A stretch of DNA of 8,712 bases from Clostridiales bacterium (GTDB lineage: Bacteria > Bacillota > Clostridia > Lachnospirales > Lachnospiraceae), in NCBI GenBank assembly GCA_020859965.1, contig JAJBVF010000332.1, forward strand, positions 1 through 8,712, read 5' to 3'. A program made the translations under genes and the position numbers. Shown piece after piece: positions 6,372 through 8,712 of the stretch. The notes beneath the pieces are model-generated. The model saw only the letters and a list, made by a program, of their open reading frames with translations, searched no databases and was not told the DNA's origin. The number at the start of each line of letters is the position of its first letter. Position 1 is the first letter of the stretch.

Positions 6372-6402
6372 AAACAGATCAGCACGATCTGTTTTTCCCT
6401 TT
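6372..6402 (+). terminator. Strong intrinsic-terminator-like hairpin in the FeoA-like leader
   Basis: AAACAGATC (6372-6380) and GATCTGTTT (6386-6394) pair perfectly over 9 bp around AGCAC. On the plus strand they run into TTTTTCCCTTTT, a good intrinsic terminator. It would stop plus-strand transcripts coming from the MoxR operon. On the minus strand the same hairpin lies in the leader of the FeoA-like gene but is followed only by TTTGCTAAAAG, so termination in that direction would be weak. Confidence 0.6.
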
Positions 6403-6433
6403 TGATGCCATTCTGAACTTTTACTATAAAAAG

Positions 6434-6463
6434 ATTGTACCAAGTGGAGCTTTTGTTAGTCAA
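6434..6463 (-). promoter_or_regulatory. Sigma-A promoter of the FeoA-like gene
   Basis: On the minus strand TTGACT (6463-6458) and TACAAT (6439-6434) are separated by 18 bases, each 5 of 6 to consensus, with TGG directly before the -10 (extended -10). Transcription should start near 6427 and leave a leader of about 118 bases that includes the 6372-6394 hairpin. Confidence 0.7.
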
Positions 6464-6567
6464 TCGCAATCTCTATCCGTTATCACTCATCTTAGTTGCC
6501 GGACAGCAATCTGCGTTAGCCTGTTCTTGCCCGGATCGTTTGAATAGGATCCGCCATAAGAGCAGAC
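6464..6567. other. Gap between ilvE and the FeoA-like promoter
   Basis: No gene was found here. The clearest structure is CGGATC (6532-6537) with GATCCG (6548-6553), a 6-bp stem with a 10-base loop starting 14 bases after the ilvE stop on the minus strand. It lacks a T-run, so it is at best a weak terminator for ilvE. Read-through from ilvE into the FeoA-like gene is possible. Confidence 0.3.
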
Positions 6568-7593
6568 TTACCGGATCACATGAATCCAGCCTTCCGGAGC
6601 TTCTATGCGGCCCATCTGAATGCCGGTCAGCGTATCATAGAGCTTCTTCGTGATCGGTCCCATCTCCGTCATACCGCTCGGCAGGCAGATCTCCTTGTCA
6701 TGATCCACAATCTTTCCAACCGGAGAGATTACCGCAGCAGTACCGCAGAGACCGCACTCAGCGAAATCCTTCACTTCTTCAAAGAGCACTTCTCTCTCTT
6801 CTACCTCAAGTCCGAGATAATCTCTCGCAACTGTGATCAGAGAACGACGTGTGATAGACGGAAGAATGCTGCCGGACTTCGGAGTCACGACTTTATTGTC
6901 CTTAGTCACAAAGAGGAAGTTTGCACCGCCGGTCTCTTCTACCTTCGTCCTGGTCGCCGGATCCAGATACATGTTCTCATCAAAGCCCTTCTTATGCGCG
7001 TCTACAATCGCATACAGACTCATCGCATAGTTCAGGCCAGCCTTGATATGACCGGTTCCATGAGGAGCCGCACGGTCAAAATCAGAAACGCGGATCGTCA
7101 ATGGCTTCGCGCCGCCCTTGAAATACGGACCTACCGGTGTCGTGAATACACGGAACTGATACTCATCCGCCGGGCTGACGCCGATGACGGCATTGCTTCC
7201 GAACATATAAGGACGAATGTATAGTGTAGCGCCTGATCCGTAAGGCGGTACGTAGGCTTCATTTGCCGCCACTGTATCCGAAACTGCCTGTATAAAACGT
7301 TCCTCCGGGAATACCGGCATCTCCAGCCGTTCACAGGAGGATTTCAGCCGGGCTGCATTCAGATCCGGGCGGAACGTCACGATGTGACCATCTTCTGTAG
7401 TATAAGCCTTCAGGCCTTCAAAACAGGTCTGCGCATACTGAAGAACTCCGGCACACTCACTGATCGTAACGGTGGGATCGGAAATCAGCGCTCCTTCATC
7501 CCACGCACCATCTTTATAGTTTGCAACAAATCGCTTATCTGTCTCCATGTAGCCGAAGCCAAGATTTGCCCAGTCAATGTTTTTTTTCTCCAT
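6568..7593 (-). CDS. ilvE: Branched-chain amino acid aminotransferase
   Basis: PLP-dependent fold-type IV aminotransferase (341 aa, the usual length of the IlvE type II / BCAT family). It interconverts leucine, isoleucine and valine with their 2-oxo acids, using glutamate/2-oxoglutarate, in the cytoplasm. Visible features: the typical N-terminus MEKKNIDWANLGFGYM; the substrate/PLP region CFEGLKAY at 57-64; the Schiff-base lysine in GHIKAGLNYA (Lys184); ETGGANFLF at 220-228, whose Glu220 should bind the pyridine nitrogen; and CGTAAVISPVG at 283-293, the conserved phosphate/substrate loop. The start at 7593 follows AAGGAAGGA (7610-7602) with 8 bases between. A clear sigma-A promoter lies upstream (7669-7641). 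The leader is only about 40 bases, so there is no room for a T-box. It is oriented against the flanking MoxR and DUF2201 genes. Confidence 0.96.
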   Translation of the reverse strand: MEKKNIDWANLGFGYMETDKRFVANYKDGAWDEGALISDPTVTISECAGVLQYAQTCFEGLKAYTTEDGHIVTFRPDLNAARLKSSCERLEMPVFPEERFIQAVSDTVAANEAYVPPYGSGATLYIRPYMFGSNAVIGVSPADEYQFRVFTTPVGPYFKGGAKPLTIRVSDFDRAAPHGTGHIKAGLNYAMSLYAIVDAHKKGFDENMYLDPATRTKVEETGGANFLFVTKDNKVVTPKSGSILPSITRRSLITVARDYLGLEVEEREVLFEEVKDFAECGLCGTAAVISPVGKIVDHDKEICLPSGMTEMGPITKKLYDTLTGIQMGRIEAPEGWIHVIR

Positions 7594-7640
7594 GATTTTT
7601 ATCCTTCCTTCGTATAAGAAATCTTAAAACTTTGCTTTTT

Positions 7641-7669
7641 AGTTTACGCTCACAAAAGAAACCTGTCAA
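7641..7669 (-). promoter_or_regulatory. ilvE: Sigma-A promoter of ilvE
   Basis: On the minus strand a perfect TTGACA (7669-7664) is followed after 17 bases by TAAACT (7646-7641). Transcription should begin about 40 bases before the ilvE start codon. Confidence 0.75.
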
Positions 7670-7673
7670 GAGT

Positions 7674-7702
7674 TTCCGCAGGCAACTTTTTGGTTTGCGG
7701 AA
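7674..7702. promoter_or_regulatory. Inverted repeat upstream of the ilvE -35
   Basis: TTCCGCA (7674-7680) and TGCGGAA (7696-7702) are perfect 7-base inverted repeats, with further inner pairing AAC (7684-7686) / GTT (7693-7695). The element ends 5 bases upstream of the ilvE -35 and 13 bases before the -35 of the divergent gene. It may be a regulator binding site or a hairpin. It does not look like a CodY box. Confidence 0.4.
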
Positions 7703-7714
7703 TAAAAAGAGGAA

Positions 7715-7744
7715 TTGCACCGGAGTATGGATCCATGATATACT
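7715..7744 (+). promoter_or_regulatory. Extended -10 promoter of the DUF2201 gene
   Basis: TTGCAC (7715-7720) is followed after 18 bases by TATACT (7739-7744), with TGA directly before it forming an extended -10. The predicted start is near 7751, leaving a leader of about 55 bases. This gives the gene its own promoter, separate from the MoxR operon. Confidence 0.65.
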
Positions 7745-7746
7745 CC
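7722..7746. promoter_or_regulatory. Operator-like inverted repeat inside the DUF2201 promoter
   Basis: GGAGTAT (7722-7728) and ATACTCC (7740-7746) are perfect 7-base arms around an 11-base centre. A second palindrome, ATGGATCCAT (7727-7736), overlaps the left arm. The right arm covers the -10, so a protein bound here would block transcription. Confidence 0.45.
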
Positions 7747-7805
7747 CCATGTAGAAAAATCAGATACACCGATACAGGCATATGAGACAGAAAGAAGGAT
7801 TTCAA

Positions 7806-8712
7806 ATGAGCATTATTTACGACGAACAGGAGCGCATGCTCGCATTCACGGAAGTTGCGCAGGATATCCTGCGATCCGCGCAGACCGAATTATATCTGAA
7901 TATGCGCTTTCTGGATGTAGCCCTCTCTACTCTTGCTTTTCTTCCGGACAGCCAGATTCAGACGGCCGGTACGGACGGAGTAAATTTGTTTTTTCGACCG
8001 GATCAGCTTTCTGTCCTGTTCCGCAAAAGCCGCGTGTCAGTAAACCGTCTGTATCTTCACAGTATACTGCACTGTCTGTTCGCCCATTTATGGACGCGCA
8101 AAGACCGGGATATTGAATACTGGAATCTTGCCTGCGACATCGCAGTAGAATCTGTGATCGATGGTCTGTATCTGAATGCCGTTCATTCTCCGATGTCTGC
8201 ACTTCGGCGAAGGTTTTATCGTACCCTGAAAGATGACATAAAAGCAGAAGACAATATCACGTCTCCGGAAAAGCCATGCAGCACAGATACAATCGTAAGT
8301 GTAAAAAGTGAAGAAAGATCAGCAAATCCTGTTCTGACCGCCCAGCGTATTTATCGTTTTTTCTGTAACACTCATCTGATTCAGGCACAGCTTGATCAGT
8401 TAAAATGGGAATTTACCGTAGATGATCACAGCCGATGGGAGGATGAAAAAAAGCCTTCCTCGCCCAGTCCACAGCAGCGGCACTGGGAAGATATCCGTGA
8501 TCGCATGCAGACAGAAATGGAAACCTTCGGCAAAGAGTCCACGGACGACATCAGGGCATTGGAAGAACAGGTTTTCGCCGCAAACCGGAAGCATTATGAT
8601 TATCGGGATTTTCTGCGAAAATTTTCTGTACTCAAAGAAGAGATGCAGGTCGATATGGATTCCTTCGACTATATTTTCTATAATTATGGCATGGAACTGT
8701 ATGGCAATATGC
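7806..8712 (+). CDS. DUF2201/COG3864-type metallopeptidase-like protein, VWA partner of MoxR (3' end outside window)
   Basis: The frame stays open from the ATG at 7806 to the window end (302 codons and one base), so the gene is cut by the window edge. AAGAAGGA (7792-7799) precedes the start at 6 bases. The N-terminal domain matches the DUF2201/COG3864 putative metallopeptidase type: LHSILHCLFAH at 84-94 gives an HxxxH...H pattern (His85, His89, His94), and WNLACDIAVESVID at 106-119 gives acidic residues Asp111 and Glu115 as further possible metal ligands. A variable charged linker follows (about 145-235). The visible end, FDYIFYNYGMELYGNM (287-302), is the segment that in relatives leads into a VWA-like domain with a DTSGS-type metal site. 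Such proteins are usually encoded beside a MoxR ATPase, which here ends at 5948. Peptidase activity is doubtful because the classic HExxH glutamate is Ser86. Confidence 0.82.
   Translation, partial: MSIIYDEQERMLAFTEVAQDILRSAQTELYLNMRFLDVALSTLAFLPDSQIQTAGTDGVNLFFRPDQLSVLFRKSRVSVNRLYLHSILHCLFAHLWTRKDRDIEYWNLACDIAVESVIDGLYLNAVHSPMSALRRRFYRTLKDDIKAEDNITSPEKPCSTDTIVSVKSEERSANPVLTAQRIYRFFCNTHLIQAQLDQLKWEFTVDDHSRWEDEKKPSSPSPQQRHWEDIRDRMQTEMETFGKESTDDIRALEEQVFAANRKHYDYRDFLRKFSVLKEEMQVDMDSFDYIFYNYGMELYGNM

Noticed and set aside
6580..7224. 214-codon plus-strand open frame antisense to ilvE
   Set aside because: It lies wholly within the aminotransferase gene on the other strand and shows no family features.
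7594..7640. T-box or other amino-acid riboswitch before ilvE
   Set aside because: The predicted leader is only about 40 bases and has no specifier stem, T-box sequence or terminator.

Overview
The window looks like chromosomal DNA from an anaerobic, spore-forming Firmicute of the class Clostridia, most likely Lachnospiraceae. The evidence is a SpoVAF/GerA-type spore germination protein, strong Gram-positive ribosome binding sites (AGGAGG), sigma-A-like promoters, a secreted D,D-carboxypeptidase with choline/glucan-binding-type wall repeats, and protein sequences that resemble Lachnospiraceae families. No rRNA, tRNA, CRISPR array, insertion sequence or phage gene was seen.

Layout. (1) 83-1441, minus: GerA/SpoVAF-like germination protein. 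(2) 1442-1752: divergent intergenic region with hairpins, a possible decayed small gene and a tiny leader ORF. (3) 1753-3228, plus: secreted D-Ala-D-Ala carboxypeptidase with about nine wall-binding repeats before the catalytic domain. (4) 3339-5948, plus: compact operon of a COG2426-type small membrane protein, a shikimate-kinase-like P-loop kinase and a MoxR-type AAA+ ATPase. The spacings are 10 bases and then a 4-base ATGA overlap. (5) 5949-6093: a run of stem-loops between convergent genes. (6) 6094-6309, minus: a small stand-alone FeoA-like protein with its own promoter and a 118-base leader holding a strong hairpin. (7) 6568-7593, minus: branched-chain aminotransferase ilvE with a clear sigma-A promoter. 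(8) 7806 to the window end, plus: the N-terminal part of a DUF2201/COG3864-type protein (metallopeptidase-like domain, normally followed by a VWA-like domain), with its own promoter and an operator-like inverted repeat.

How the genes may work together. The MoxR ATPase and the DUF2201/VWA-like protein are the classic two halves of a MoxR-VWA chaperone/remodelling pair. Here they lie on the same strand but are separated by about 1.9 kb holding feoA-like and ilvE in the opposite orientation. The kinase translationally coupled to the MoxR gene has the ATP-binding core of shikimate kinase but has lost conserved shikimate-binding residues. It may therefore act on something else, possibly within the MoxR system. 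This locus (membrane protein, kinase-like protein, MoxR, VWA-like partner) is the best candidate for an undescribed system. ilvE supplies branched-chain amino acid transamination. The flanking genes concern the cell wall and spore germination.
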